Below, piece by piece: positions 31,625 through 32,015 of a stretch of DNA of 32,015 bases. Position numbers and translations under genes: made by a program. The stretch's first letter is position 1, and every line of letters begins with the position of its first letter. Origin of the DNA: an uncultured Peptostreptococcaceae bacterium (GTDB lineage: Bacteria > Bacillota > Clostridia > Peptostreptococcales > Anaerovoracaceae); contig CATJIF010000067.1 of assembly GCA_949740445.1 (NCBI GenBank), positions 1 to 32,015 on the forward strand, in the 5' to 3' direction. The notes beneath the pieces are model-generated. The model was not told the origin of the DNA and did not search any database. It saw only the letters and a list, made by a program, of their open reading frames with translations.

Positions 31625-32015
31625 GAGCCTGGAGAACTCGTTAATGGCAGTCTACTGGAACAGGCGCAATTCCGGGTCAGCGATACAGCGGCGGTGGACG
31701 ACCTTCACATCCACTTGGATTCGTTCTCCCGGATAAGTCATCTGCTGGTAAGGTTTTGGCGTGTAAGTCTTGTTCTTCTTCTCCTGTGAGAACATCCTCA
31801 GTTTGCGCATGACCCGAAACAAGCTCTCAGGCCGGCGGGTATATCCGTGCTGTTTCAAGTGGTGCCATAACTCCACCAGGCCGAGCTGCGGATTGCGGCG
31901 GCGCATGTCCCGGATGAGCTTCAGTTCCGCTTCGGTATGCTGATTTGGATGGCTGTGAGGACGCCGGGACTGGCAGGCCAGGGATTCTACGCTTCCATCC
32001 CAGCGGGCTAGCCAG
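31625..32015 (-). pseudogene. IS481-like transposase fragment with in-frame stop, truncated
   Basis: The frame is open at the right edge (reading WLARWDGSVESLACQSRRPHS...) and carries the N-terminal helix-turn-helix region, then TYTPKPYQQMTYPGERIQVD, the start of an integrase-core (DDE) domain typical of IS481 family transposases. It stops at TAG 31652-31654, within RLFQ[stop]TAINEFSRL; in intact relatives this position is a Tyr (TAC or TAT), so it is one base change. Recognisable homology continues to about 31625 and is then lost, ahead of the Uma2 gene. Both a nonsense mutation and a C-terminal truncation make it inactive. The 5' end lies outside the window. Confidence 0.8.

Noticed and set aside
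1-32015. tRNA, rRNA or riboswitches
   Set aside because: No recognisable tRNA arms, rRNA segments or known riboswitch cores were seen by eye; a covariance-model scan would be decisive.

Overview
This is bacterial chromosomal DNA from a low-redundancy Firmicutes genome. It carries PolC, HutP, a PdaB-like deacetylase, an ECF sigma/anti-sigma pair and a VanG-type cluster, with AGGAGG-type ribosome binding sites almost everywhere. This fits the class Clostridia (gut-type Eubacteriales, probably a spore former). The family or genus cannot be fixed from the sequence alone. No rRNA, tRNA or CRISPR array was seen.

Layout. (1) 1-1811, minus: a BspA-like leucine-rich-repeat protein running off the left edge, preceded by a 57-residue small gene. 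(2) 2058-3960, minus: an Lsa-type ABC-F ribosome-protection gene. Its long leader holds a 7-codon ORF, a hairpin and an intrinsic terminator, the architecture of a ribosome-sensing attenuator. (3) 3960-4379, minus: a HutP-family protein. (4) 4550-8528, plus: a class A penicillin-binding protein whose promoter lies about 415 bp upstream, behind a cluster of foldable repeats. (5) 8591-16886, minus: a housekeeping run (transcribed right to left) of deacetylase, SSB-like protein, plsX, rnc, smc, ftsY and a GNAT acetyltransferase that also has its own promoter. (6) 17069-18524, minus: ECF sigma factor and membrane anti-sigma factor. (7) 18612-20035, plus: a stand-alone AAA ATPase (DUF4143 type) with direct-repeat, operator-like boxes in its promoter. 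(8) 20077-24929, minus: a vanG-type cluster in the order vanR-vanS-vanW-vanG-vanXY, with no vanT racemase in the window. (9) 24958-29562, minus: polC and its promoter, directly upstream of vanR. (10) 29762-31567, plus: an L-asparaginase and a Uma2-family nuclease-like protein. (11) 31625-32015, minus: the remains of an IS481-like transposase broken by a stop codon.

How it works together. Several loci concern the cell wall and drugs that target it or the ribosome. The class A PBP builds peptidoglycan. The van cluster would replace D-Ala-D-Ala termini, most likely with D-Ala-D-Ser, under VanRS control. The ABC-F protein would protect the ribosome from lincosamide, streptogramin A and pleuromutilin drugs. 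The most interesting signals are regulatory. A complete attenuator lies before the ABC-F gene. A second intrinsic terminator sits immediately in front of vanW, so vanW-vanG-vanXY can only be expressed by readthrough. vanR begins 28 bp after the essential polC gene, with no room for a promoter between them.
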